Below, piece after piece: positions 57,135 through 64,000 of a DNA stretch of 64,000 nt. Below the pieces are notes generated by a model, which was not told the origin of the DNA, ran no database searches, and saw only the letters and a list, made by a program, of their open reading frames with translations. Source of the DNA: Actinomadura meyerae. GTDB taxonomy: Bacteria; Actinomycetota; Actinomycetes; Streptosporangiales; Streptosporangiaceae. How positions within the stretch are numbered: position 1 is the stretch's first letter; each line of letters begins with the position of its first letter. Made by a program: the position numbers and the translations under genes. The stretch spans positions 43,748-107,747 of the forward strand of contig NZ_FZOR01000030.1 of assembly GCF_900188445.1 (NCBI RefSeq), written 5' to 3'.

Positions 57135-58070
57135 GTGCTTCCGTACGCCGCGTACCTACGGGTTTATGAACCGGTGACCGCCTTCCCGGAGCCCGCGCGG
57201 ACACTGTGGACGGTCTACGCCGAGTCCCGGCGCCGCCCGCGGAGGATCCACGCGCTCGGTGTGGAACACCGCGAGGCCGCGCTGCGCCTGGTCGGCACGC
57301 CGCCCGAGGTCGTCCCCGAGCGGGAGAGCCGGGACGCCTACGTGCGCCGCCTCGACGACATGATCTACGTGTGCCCGTGGGGGACGCGGCTGCGGTCCTG
57401 GCTGGCCTTCGAGCGGTTCCGCGACGAGCACGCCGCCGGCGTCGCCGCCGCGTTCGTCCCGCCGCCGGTCGCGGAGCGGGCGATGAGCGAGTTCGAGCAG
57501 TGGAAGCGCGCGGGGCGGCCGCTGCGGCCGCACATCCTGACGAGCACCTGGCACATCCCGCTGGACTGGTTCGTGCCGTTCGCGCGCGGGGAGCGGTGCC
57601 TGATGCTCGGCACGCCGGGGACCGGGTACCGCAAGTCGGCGGACGCGGCCGAGGAACTGCCCGGCCATGGCCCGGCCGGGCCGTCCGCGAGCCATACGGC
57701 CGCGCCCGCGCGCACGCTCAGTTACGTCACCTCGATGGGCGAGGCCCGCCGCCGGGTCGCGGCGGCGCTCCCGGTGGTGCGCGAGAACCTCGGCGACGGC
57801 ACGGAGGAGGTCTACCTCCTGTCGGCCGGCCGGCTGGAGACGCTCGCCCGCTGGCTCGGCGAGTTCCACGCCCGCTCCCTGGTCGAGCTCGACTACGGCG
57901 GCCTCGTCCACCTGCTGGACGACCGCACCCTCAGCGCCGACGAGTCGGTGGCCGAGATGACCGTCGCGCTCACCGGGATGGAGCGCGGTGAGGCCGAGCT
58001 GACCGTCGCGATGTACAAGCGTCTCCTGGCCCGCTGGCGGCCCGTCAGGGCGCTGGAGGCCGCGAACTAA
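57135..58070 (+). CDS. Conserved hypothetical protein between vdh and bldC
   Basis: 311 residues from GTG 57135 (no strong ribosome-binding site). LPYAAYLRVYEPVTAFPEPA opens the protein; IYVCPWGTRLRSWLAFERF, WHIPLDWFVPFARGERCLML and VRENLGDGTEEVYLLSAGRL follow; C-terminal helical part ELTVAMYKRLLARWRPVRAL. No TM, no signal, no recognised catalytic motif. Genes of this type and size are conserved between the dehydrogenase and bldC in streptomycetes, which argues for a link to development or for chromosomal conservation only. Confidence 0.85.
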   Translation: MLPYAAYLRVYEPVTAFPEPARTLWTVYAESRRRPRRIHALGVEHREAALRLVGTPPEVVPERESRDAYVRRLDDMIYVCPWGTRLRSWLAFERFRDEHAAGVAAAFVPPPVAERAMSEFEQWKRAGRPLRPHILTSTWHIPLDWFVPFARGERCLMLGTPGTGYRKSADAAEELPGHGPAGPSASHTAAPARTLSYVTSMGEARRRVAAALPVVRENLGDGTEEVYLLSAGRLETLARWLGEFHARSLVELDYGGLVHLLDDRTLSADESVAEMTVALTGMERGEAELTVAMYKRLLARWRPVRALEAAN

Positions 58071-58114
58071 AACAAATTTCCCGAATCCGCGCGCGATACG
58101 ACTATACGTGTCGC

Positions 58115-58132
58115 TAGAATCACGCAGCGTGA
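58115..58132 (+). promoter_or_regulatory. bldC promoter -10 overlapped by a BldD-type box
   Basis: TAGAAT (58115-58120) is a strong -10. TCACGCAGCGTGA (58120-58132) is a perfect 6+1+6 inverted repeat that matches the BldD consensus TnACnC(A/T)GnGTnA at every fixed position. The overlap implies repression by BldD with cyclic di-GMP. The bldC ATG is at 58344. Confidence 0.7.
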
Positions 58133-58343
58133 CCCACTGTACGTCGCTCGGGTGCGACACCCTGCCGTCGCGGGGATGTTTGCACGCAACTACCGCCAGG
58201 AACTTGCTTGTTGCGCTGAGTGGTGGCAAGGTTACACGTTGTGATGTCATAGTGGCTCTTTCGGGCCATAGGGGACATCAGTGACCACGCGAGGATCAAT
58301 CGCAGGATCGCTGTCATCGGTCCACGGAGGAGAGGCCGCAAAC

Positions 58344-58547
58344 ATGTCAGCACGTACGCCAGAGGCCGAGCCCCTGCTGACGCCGGCGGAGGTGGCGACG
58401 ATGTTCCGCGTCGACCCCAAGACCGTCACGCGGTGGGCGAAGGCGGGAAAGCTCACGTCCATCCGGACGCTCGGGGGGCACCGTCGCTACCGCGAGGCGG
58501 AGGTGCGGGCGCTGCTCGCCGGCATCCCGCAGCAGCGCTCGGAGTAA
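58344..58547 (+). CDS. bldC: BldC developmental regulator (MerR-like DNA-binding protein)
   Basis: 67 residues, a lone MerR-type winged helix: LLTPAEVATMFRVDPKTVTR, WAKAGKLTSIRTLGGHRRY, REAEVRALLAGI. BldC binds head-to-tail arrays on direct repeats and delays entry into development in Streptomyces. GGAGGAGAGG precedes ATG 58344. Long leader (273 nt) with a BldD-type operator on its -10. Confidence 0.96.
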   Translation: MSARTPEAEPLLTPAEVATMFRVDPKTVTRWAKAGKLTSIRTLGGHRRYREAEVRALLAGIPQQRSE

Positions 58548-58862
58548 CGCGCACGGCACAAGGGGGGACGGCCGGGAGACCGCTGGGCGACCTCGCGCCG
58601 CGAAGGCCGCTCCAGGGGTCTCCTGGACGACCGGCCGGGACCACGGTCATCCGAGAACCGTGGGCCCGGAGCCGAGCACACCGTTCGGCCGGCATCCCGC
58701 CCGCATACCCGCGGGCGGGATCTGGCCTGCGCGGAATTTCGGACACCCAAGGTTCAATCGACCACAACCGGACACCAGCCCCGGTGGCCACGTCGGGTCT
58801 CTGCGGTCACGCCGTGTCTCTGCGGTACGCCGTGTCTCGGCGGTCACGCCGGGCCACACCGG
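58548..58862. other. Intergenic region between bldC and TetR gene
   Basis: 315 nt between convergent genes. Contains the hairpin at 58694 and imperfect repeats of GCGGTCACGCCGTGTCTC near 58801-58850. No gene seen. Confidence 0.7.
58694..58721. terminator. Bidirectional terminator between bldC and TetR gene
   Basis: ATCCCGCCCGC and GCGGGCGGGAT, perfect 11-bp stem, ATACCC loop. Confidence 0.8.
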
Positions 58863-59564
58863 TCACAGGGGTTGCTCGCCCAGTTCCTCTTGGGAGAGGC
58901 GGGCGAAGAGCTCGCCGGTGCCCGGGTCGTGGCGGCCGGCGGTCTGCATGATGGCCACGAGCTGGTCGACGAGCAGCCGCTCCAAAACGGGGCGCGGCAC
59001 GTCGCGGTTCTCCAGCCAGTCCAGGCCGGCGGTCTCCACCGTCGCCATCCAGCAGCGCAGCGTGATGCGCAGCACCGGCGGCGGGACCTCCACGTCCAGC
59101 GAGTGCAGGATCCGGTCCAGCAGCAGCCGGCGGATGCCGTCGACGATCTCGCCGGCCTCGCCGGACCGGTCGGCGGGACCGCCGCGCAGCAGCGCGGTGT
59201 AGCCGGCCGCGTGGCTCTCCACGAAGTCGAAGTACCGCTTCAGCGAGATCCGCAGCCGGTCGAGCGGCCTGCCCTCGGTGGGCGGTTCGAGCAGCACCGA
59301 CAGCTTCTTCGCGGCGCTGGCGAGCGCCGCGATGTACAGCTCGTACTTGCCGCCGAAGTAGTGGTAGACGAGCGCCCGGGAGGCGCCGGCCGCGGCCGCG
59401 ACGTCGTCGATCGAGATGTCCTCGGGCGAGCGGGTGCTGAACAGCTGCAGCGCCGCGTCGATCAGCTCGTCCCGACGTTCGTCCACGCTGAGCCTGCGGC
59501 GTCCCCGTCCGCCTCCGCTCTGCCGGCCGCGCGCCTTGCCGCCGGTCACCGCACGATCTCCCAC
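58863..59564 (-). CDS. TetR-family transcriptional regulator
   Basis: 233 residues. Basic N-terminal arm (GGKARGRQSGGGRGRRRLSV), HTH (ELIDAALQLFSTRSPEDISI, DDVAAAAGASRALVYHYFGG) and a C-terminal domain with YFDFVESHAAGYTALLRGGP, common to a large actinobacterial TetR subgroup. GTG 59564. It is divergent from the LacI-family gene but no small-molecule target gene is near. Confidence 0.92.
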   Translation of the reverse strand: MGDRAVTGGKARGRQSGGGRGRRRLSVDERRDELIDAALQLFSTRSPEDISIDDVAAAAGASRALVYHYFGGKYELYIAALASAAKKLSVLLEPPTEGRPLDRLRISLKRYFDFVESHAAGYTALLRGGPADRSGEAGEIVDGIRRLLLDRILHSLDVEVPPPVLRITLRCWMATVETAGLDWLENRDVPRPVLERLLVDQLVAIMQTAGRHDPGTGELFARLSQEELGEQPL

Positions 59565-59839
59565 CTGGGCAGCGTATCCGAGCCGGGCCCGCGGCAGTGC
59601 CCCGCCGACCGGGGGCGGGACGTCCTTTTCACCGGGTCGTGATCCGGGCGGACACCGCTGTGATCCGGAACACCACAGGCCCGAACCACCATTGGCGTAT
59701 GCCCGTTACTCCCAGTTGCGACGATTCGGGCGGAAGGCGCGGCATCATGGCATCTCCTCCCGAGCGGAGGCCGGCGCGCCGGTTCCCCCGGCGGCGCGTC
59801 GTCGCGGCAGGTCCTGCAGGTCCCCCCGGACGGAGTGCC

Positions 59840-60946
59840 ATGTCAGCTGATGAACCGAATCCCCCGTACGGCAGGCAGGGAGAGGGCGCGGTACCCCGGC
59901 CGCGCAGCGGATCCTCTCCCGCCGCGCGCGAACCGGGGAGACCGGTGCCGGCGCCGAAACCGACGATCCGCAACGTCGCCGAGCGCGCCGGAGTGTCCAA
60001 GTCGCTCGTCTCACTGGTGATGCGGGGGTCGCCGCACGTGAGCGAGCGCCGCAGGCAGGCCGTCCTGCAGGCCGCCCGCGAGCTCGGCTACCGCCCGAAC
60101 GCCGTCGCGCGGAGCCTCGTCGAGGGCCGCACCCGGCTGATCGGCGCCATCGTCGCCGACCTGCACAACCCGTTCTTCGCCGAGTTCCTCGACGGGCTCC
60201 AGGAGAGCCTGCACGGCGCGGGCCTGCGCATGCTCGTCGGCAGCGGCCGCTGGGACCCGCTGTTCGAGGCGGAGGCCGTCGAGGCGTTCCTGGAGATGCG
60301 CGTGGACGGGCTGGTGCTGCTCAGCGTCGTCCCCGAATCGCTCAAGGAGGCCGCGGCGAGCGTTCCGGTGGTCGTCGTCGGCGAGCGCGACGTCCACGGC
60401 GTCGACATCGTGGTGGACGACGACGAGCTCGGCGCCAGCCTGGCCGTCGACCACCTCGTCGAGCTGGGCCACCGCCGGATCGCCCACATCGAGGGGGCCC
60501 GCTCCACCACCGCCCACTACCGCCGCGCCGGCTACGAGAAGGCGATGCGCCGGCACGGGCTGGCCGAGGAGATCGTCGTCGAGACCGGAGACTTCACCGA
60601 GGACGGCGGCTACCGCGCGGCCCGCTCCCTGCTGCGTCGCGACACCCGCCCCACCGCGATCTTCGCTCCCAACGACCTGGTCGCGACCGGCGCGCTCTCC
60701 GCGGCCGACGAGCTCGGCATGGGGGTGCCCGCCGACCTGTCGATCGTCGGCTACGACAACACCCATCTCGCCGCGATCCGCCACATCTCCCTGACCAGCG
60801 TGGACCAGCCGCGCCGCGACATGGGACGGGTGGCCGCCGAGCTCCTCACCGCCCGCATCGGCGACCCGTCCCGGCACGCCCGGCAGAACCTGGTCGTCCC
60901 GCACCTGGTGGTGCGCGCCACGACGGGGCCCGTTCCCGCCTCCTGA
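59840..60946 (+). CDS. LacI-family transcriptional regulator
   Basis: 368 residues. An unusual 38-residue Pro/Arg/Ser-rich lead precedes the LacI HTH (PTIRNVAERAGVSKSLVSLV ... SERRRQAVLQAARELGYRPN) and a periplasmic-binding-like sensor domain (IGAIVADLHNPFFAEFLDGL, VDGLVLLSVVP, RRIAHIEG, TAIFAPNDLVATGALSA, SIVGYDNTHLAAI). Responds to a sugar or related metabolite, unknown. CGGAG sits close (5 nt) to ATG 59840. Confidence 0.92.
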   Translation: MSADEPNPPYGRQGEGAVPRPRSGSSPAAREPGRPVPAPKPTIRNVAERAGVSKSLVSLVMRGSPHVSERRRQAVLQAARELGYRPNAVARSLVEGRTRLIGAIVADLHNPFFAEFLDGLQESLHGAGLRMLVGSGRWDPLFEAEAVEAFLEMRVDGLVLLSVVPESLKEAAASVPVVVVGERDVHGVDIVVDDDELGASLAVDHLVELGHRRIAHIEGARSTTAHYRRAGYEKAMRRHGLAEEIVVETGDFTEDGGYRAARSLLRRDTRPTAIFAPNDLVATGALSAADELGMGVPADLSIVGYDNTHLAAIRHISLTSVDQPRRDMGRVAAELLTARIGDPSRHARQNLVVPHLVVRATTGPVPAS

Positions 60947-61272
60947 CCCGCCTCCCTCGGTAGCCCGAGTCGTCCCCCCGCCACATCACGCTCCCACACG
61001 CAAGACGGCGCGAGCGGCGCCCATGGCCGCGTACCGCCGCGCATGGCCGCGCCTTGCGGCGCACGGCCGCGCATGGCCGCGCCGATCGTTCAGCAACCGG
61101 TTTTCGACGGGTAAGGGGCTGGCCAAGCCTGCCGCATTCGCCGGTCCCCGGCCCGCCGCCGGGGGGTTAATTGGGACTCACCGTCCGACGGGCGCATCCG
61201 GGCGGCCTCGGGGGAGGCCGCCCGGCCGGGGCCGCGCCGGACATCGGGACAGTCCACTGGGGGGTTCAGCTC
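60947..61272. other. Intergenic region with GCATGGCCGCG repeats
   Basis: 326 nt. At 61021-61084 the word GCATGGCCGCG or close variants recurs about four times. No supported gene. TTAATT at 61167-61172 is an isolated AT-rich spot possibly within the promoter of the next gene. Confidence 0.6.
61021..61084. repeat. Irregular GCATGGCCGCG repeats
   Basis: CCATGGCCGCG, GCATGGCCGCG, GCACGGCCGCG and GCATGGCCGCG, separated by 4-12 nt, near the start of the small-protein leader. Confidence 0.7.
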
Positions 61273-61509
61273 GTGCGTGATCCGGAACTGGTGTCGTGCG
61301 CGCAGCGCGCGGCGAGCGAATTGGAACGCGCGTGGTCGGAGTGGCGCCACGCGCGCGGCCTGGCCGAGCAGGTGTCGGAGTCCGTCGCCAGCTATGTGGC
61401 GCATTCCATCGACCACCCGTGGGGGCGGCCCAGGGTCGTCCTGGGCCTGGACGCCGACGAGGCGCGCGCGCTCGCCGCGCTGCTCGGCAAGGAGGACCCG
61501 CTCCGCTGA
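61273..61509 (+). CDS. Small conserved actinobacterial protein
   Basis: 78 residues from GTG 61273, with GGGGGG about 8 nt upstream. VRDPELVSCAQRAASELERA, WSEWRHARGLAEQVSESVAS, then YVAHSIDHPWGRPRVVLGLD, ADEARALAALLGKED. Small helical protein with a short strand, of a kind I recall in many actinobacteria without an assigned function. Located 87 nt upstream of the amidase gene. Confidence 0.8.
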   Translation: MRDPELVSCAQRAASELERAWSEWRHARGLAEQVSESVASYVAHSIDHPWGRPRVVLGLDADEARALAALLGKEDPLR

Positions 61510-61595
61510 TTTCGCGGTCTCCGTTTGACGAACCTCCGCGGCCGTGCAGACTGTCAGGGTCCCCGGTAACGAAGTCATCACGGAGGAATCGGCCT

Positions 61596-62420
61596 GTGCG
61601 AATCCATCGAGGCGGCCCGGTGGTCGCCGGTCTCGCGCTGTGCCTGGGCGCGCTCACCGCGTGCACCGGCTCCTCCGGCGCGTCCGCCGACGACCCCGCG
61701 CCCCCGCCGACGGCACCGACCGCCGGGGACGAGCGGACCCCGGCGGCCGCGAAGGGCGACGCGCGCCCGCTGCGCGGCCGGACCGTCGTGATCGACCCGG
61801 GCCACAACGGCGGGAACGCCTCGCACCCGGCCGAGATCAACAAGAAGGTCAAGATCGGCAACGGCAGCAAGGAGTGCGACACCGCCGGCACCGAGACCAG
61901 GTCCGGTTACGCGGAGCACGCCTTCACCTGGGACGTCTCCAACCGCCTCGCGAAGCTCCTGCGCGCCCGCGGCGCCAAGGTCGCGCTCACGCGCAAGGAC
62001 GACAAGGGCGTCGGCCCGTGCATCACCGAGCGCGCCGACCTCGGCAACCGGCTGAAGGCCGACGCGGCCGTGTCCATCCACGCCGACGGGGCGTCCTCGT
62101 CCGGCCACGGCTTCCACATCATCGAGCCGCTGTCCATCGGCCGCAACGCCGCGATGGTCTCCGGCTCCGCCAAGCTCGGCAAGGCCCTCCGCGACGCCTA
62201 CCACGAGGGCACCGGCATCCCGTACTCCAACTACCTCGGCGAGAAGGCCATCGACCGCCGCGACGACCTGGGCGGCCTCAACATGTCGAAGGTCCCGAAG
62301 GTCTTCATCGAGTGCGGCAACATGCAGAACAAGGCCGACGCGGCCAAACTGTCCGACTCCGCCTTCCGGCAGCGCATAGCCGAGTCCCTGGCCAAGGGCT
62401 TCGAAAAGTACCTGGCCTAG
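61596..62420 (+). CDS. N-acetylmuramoyl-L-alanine amidase (Amidase_3) lipoprotein
   Basis: 274 residues. Lipobox LGALTACTG after a short signal, Ala/Pro/Thr linker, then Amidase_3: VVIDPGHNGGNASHPAEINK (zinc His), YAEHAFTWDVSNRLAKLLRA (zinc Glu), AAVSIHADGASSSGHGFHII (zinc His) and FIECGNMQN (catalytic Glu). It cleaves the amide between MurNAc and the stem peptide during growth or cell separation. CGGAGGAA 8 nt before GTG 61596. Followed 49 nt later by the methyltransferase gene. Confidence 0.94.
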   Translation: MRIHRGGPVVAGLALCLGALTACTGSSGASADDPAPPPTAPTAGDERTPAAAKGDARPLRGRTVVIDPGHNGGNASHPAEINKKVKIGNGSKECDTAGTETRSGYAEHAFTWDVSNRLAKLLRARGAKVALTRKDDKGVGPCITERADLGNRLKADAAVSIHADGASSSGHGFHIIEPLSIGRNAAMVSGSAKLGKALRDAYHEGTGIPYSNYLGEKAIDRRDDLGGLNMSKVPKVFIECGNMQNKADAAKLSDSAFRQRIAESLAKGFEKYLA

Positions 62421-62469
62421 CCACCCGACACCCCCTGAGCCACACCTCCCGCCTGGGAGAATCACCCAA

Positions 62470-63909
62470 GTGAGTCATCTTCTCAGGGTGCGGGAGCTTC
62501 TCCTTGGTGCTGGTTACACCGTCGCGGGTGTTCGGGAGTTGCTGGGGAGTGTCGCGGGTGGTGCGCTGGCGCGGGACGAGATCGTGCCGGCGTTGCGGGC
62601 GACGCGGGGCGGGTCTCCCGTCGAGGTGCTGACGCGGCTGTTCTGGCTGCAGGTGCCCGTGCCGGCGGGCGCTGTCGCGGCGGACGATCTGGTGGCGGCG
62701 GGGCTCGCCGAGGTGTCCGGCGGGGAGTTGCGGGCGCTGCTGCGCGTGGAGCCGCTGGAGGCGGTCGGCGGTGCGGGGCACGCCGGGTATGTCGTCTCGG
62801 ATCTGAAGGTGCGACCGGGGTCGGGACGGGTCCCGGCGGACGATCATGTCGTGGGGACGGGCGGCGCGTCCGGGAGTCTGGCCCGGCTGGTTGTCCACAC
62901 CCCTGTGGATAACTTTCTGGATCTTGGAACGGGGTGCGGGGTCCAGGCCGTGCACGTGGCGGGGCGTCATCCGGGCGCGCGCGTGACGGCGACGGACGTC
63001 AATCCGCGGGCGCTGGAGCTCGCGGCGATGAGCTTCGCGCTGTCCGGGGTGGACGGTGCCGAGCTTCGCGAGGGGTCGCTGCTGGAGCCGGTGCGGGGTC
63101 GGCGGTTCGACCTGATCGTGTCGAATCCGCCGTTCGTGGTGGCGCCGGAGGAGGGGCCGCGGTTCACCTACCGGGAGTCGGGGTTGGCGGGGGACGACTT
63201 CTGCCGGCGGCTCGTCACGGAGGCGCCGCGGTACCTGAACGACGGCGGATACTGCCAGCTCCTGGCCAATTGGCTGCATGTGGACGGGGTGCCGTGGGAG
63301 GAGCGCGTCGGCGCGTGGGTGGACGGCTGCGACGCGTGGATCGTCCAGCGGGACGTCCAGGATCCGGCGGAGTACGCCGAGTTGTGGCTCCGCGACTCGT
63401 GCGAGGCGGGCACGCCCGAGTACCGGGCGCGGTACGACGCGTGGCTCGATCACTTCGAGCGGCGGAACGTCGTCGGGGTCGGGTTCGGGTGGATCACGTT
63501 GCGGCGGAGCGAGCGTCCCGTGGTGCGGGTGGAGGAGCTGCGGCACGCGGTCGAGGAACCCGTCGGCGCCTATGCGGGGGACATCCTGGACGGCCTCCGG
63601 AAGGGCGCGGAGTTTTCCACAACCTGTGGACAGGTGCTCGCGGCGGCGGACGGGCTCGTCCAGGAACAGGTCGGCCCGCCCGGCGCCGAGGACCCGGAGC
63701 GGATCGTCCTGCGGCAGACGCGGCGGCTGCGCCGGGCGGCCGGGGTCGGGACGGTCGAGGCGGGCCTCGCCGGGGTCTGCGACGGCACCCTGCCCCTCGA
63801 TCCGCTGCTCGCCGCCATCGCGGAGCTGACGGGCGCGGACGAGGATCAGGTCCGCGCGCACGCCGACGCGGTGCTGCCGGAGCTGATCGCGGACGGCTTC
63901 TTCATCTAG
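62470..63909 (+). CDS. Class I SAM-dependent methyltransferase (HemK/PrmC-like) with N-terminal domain
   Basis: 479 residues. Residues 1-130 form an N-terminal winged-helix-like domain, followed by a Rossmann methyltransferase domain: FLDLGTGCGVQAVHVAGRHP (motif I), ATDVNPRALELAAMSFALSG and LIVSNPPFVVAPEEG (NPPF, typical of N-methylation of Gln/Asn/adenine). A C-terminal region (about 320-479) is all helical. The NPPF family includes release-factor glutamine methyltransferases and 16S rRNA enzymes; the target here is unknown. Codon choice (GGT, GTT, CGG, TTG, GGG) differs visibly from neighbours, and the gene carries two inverted DnaA-box-like pairs. Confidence 0.92.
   Translation: MSHLLRVRELLLGAGYTVAGVRELLGSVAGGALARDEIVPALRATRGGSPVEVLTRLFWLQVPVPAGAVAADDLVAAGLAEVSGGELRALLRVEPLEAVGGAGHAGYVVSDLKVRPGSGRVPADDHVVGTGGASGSLARLVVHTPVDNFLDLGTGCGVQAVHVAGRHPGARVTATDVNPRALELAAMSFALSGVDGAELREGSLLEPVRGRRFDLIVSNPPFVVAPEEGPRFTYRESGLAGDDFCRRLVTEAPRYLNDGGYCQLLANWLHVDGVPWEERVGAWVDGCDAWIVQRDVQDPAEYAELWLRDSCEAGTPEYRARYDAWLDHFERRNVVGVGFGWITLRRSERPVVRVEELRHAVEEPVGAYAGDILDGLRKGAEFSTTCGQVLAAADGLVQEQVGPPGAEDPERIVLRQTRRLRRAAGVGTVEAGLAGVCDGTLPLDPLLAAIAELTGADEDQVRAHADAVLPELIADGFFI
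62891..62912. other. Inverted DnaA-box pair in the methyltransferase gene
   Basis: TTGTCCACA-N4-TGTGGATAA: two exact-consensus DnaA boxes (TTGTCCACA and, in reverse, TTATCCACA). In the protein this region encodes VVHTPVDNF with AT-rich, atypical codons. Confidence 0.5.
63613..63633. other. Second inverted DnaA-box-like pair in the methyltransferase gene
   Basis: TTTTCCACA-N3-TGTGGACAG, same orientation and spacing type as at 62891 and at 31069. Confidence 0.4.
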
Positions 63910-63946
63910 TACTACATAGCTAGATCTTGATCATCTGGAGGCTCAG

Positions 63947-64000
63947 GTGTCGCCTGAAGTGATGCCTGCGCGCTTCGGCTTGATGGCCGCGACGGAGAAC
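63947..64000 (+). CDS. Partial CDS at right edge, unknown product
   Basis: Open frame of 18 codons from GTG 63947 (MSPEVMPARFGLMAATEN) with GGAGG 5 nt upstream. The upstream spacer (63907-63936) is strikingly AT rich and contains a TAGTACTA palindrome related to the boxes at 18138. Too short to identify. Confidence 0.5.
   Translation, partial: MSPEVMPARFGLMAATEN

Noticed and set aside
61021..61084. Small repeat-encoded ORF or mobile-element end
   Set aside because: Repeats are irregular, no transposase or target duplication is seen, and no start with a ribosome-binding site exists.
63907..64000. Attachment site plus recombinase gene at the right edge
   Set aside because: The AT-rich TAGTACTA segment and the new start are suggestive, but 18 codons do not allow identification and there is no tRNA or second repeat.

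Overview
High-GC actinomycete chromosome. The lineage markers are a WhiB-like protein, BldC, a DUF3073 protein, an ECF42 sigma factor with its DGPF partner, twin-arginine and lipobox export signals, and a PurS/PurQ/PurL synthetase. Codon and GC style fit a Streptosporangiales/Thermomonosporaceae (Actinomadura-like) or related organism; the genus is inference. No rRNA, tRNA, CRISPR array, prophage or insertion sequence was seen. The gene order purS-purQ-purL ... purF-purM-DUF3073-amino-acid dehydrogenase-hypothetical-bldC is the conserved actinobacterial core order, so most of the window is ordinary chromosome with lineage-specific insertions.

Layout. 0-7 kb: an ECF sigma factor; a SpoIIE-type phosphatase with receiver domain, a sensor kinase and a small response regulator in one overlapping operon; a MarR regulator; an L,D-transpeptidase lipoprotein; a secreted protein; an RsbW-like ATPase. 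7.4-15 kb: a catabolic cluster (CoA ligase, VOC protein, AhpD-like protein, acyl-CoA dehydrogenase, Tat-exported SMP-30-like protein), divergent from a TetR gene that leads a SnoaL-like/APH-like pair. 15-18 kb: an XRE/TPR regulator facing three tiny ORFs, two of which share a GRWWA domain. 18-26 kb: acetyltransferase, WhiB-like protein, quinone oxidoreductase, rhomboid, HD hydrolase, SDR, a pentapeptide-type membrane protein, Spo0M, a guanidine-III riboswitch with an SMR exporter, and a UDP-sugar dehydrogenase. 26.5-34 kb: a large acyl-CoA dehydrogenase, an OmpA-domain lipoprotein and a branched-chain-type 2-oxoacid dehydrogenase operon. 34-41 kb: a lipoprotein and a 787-residue WXG-like protein (convergent), DGPF/ECF42, and a second pentapeptide-type protein. 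41-58.5 kb: purine genes, an anti-sigma ATPase between purS and purQ, secreted peptidases, a probable pseudokinase, purF/purM and bldC. 58.8-64 kb: TetR and LacI regulators, a small protein, an amidase lipoprotein, a methyltransferase, and the start of one more gene.

Most unusual points: a 428-residue GTGPQP-repeat extension in frame in front of a full-length PurL; a Ser/Thr kinase-like receptor lacking both the HRD aspartate and the helix-C glutamate; the XRE plus GRWWA small-protein locus; two paralogous repeat/membrane proteins; a Tat signal with reiterated arginine pairs; a BldD-type box on the bldC -10; and many short tandem repeats at or just after stop codons.
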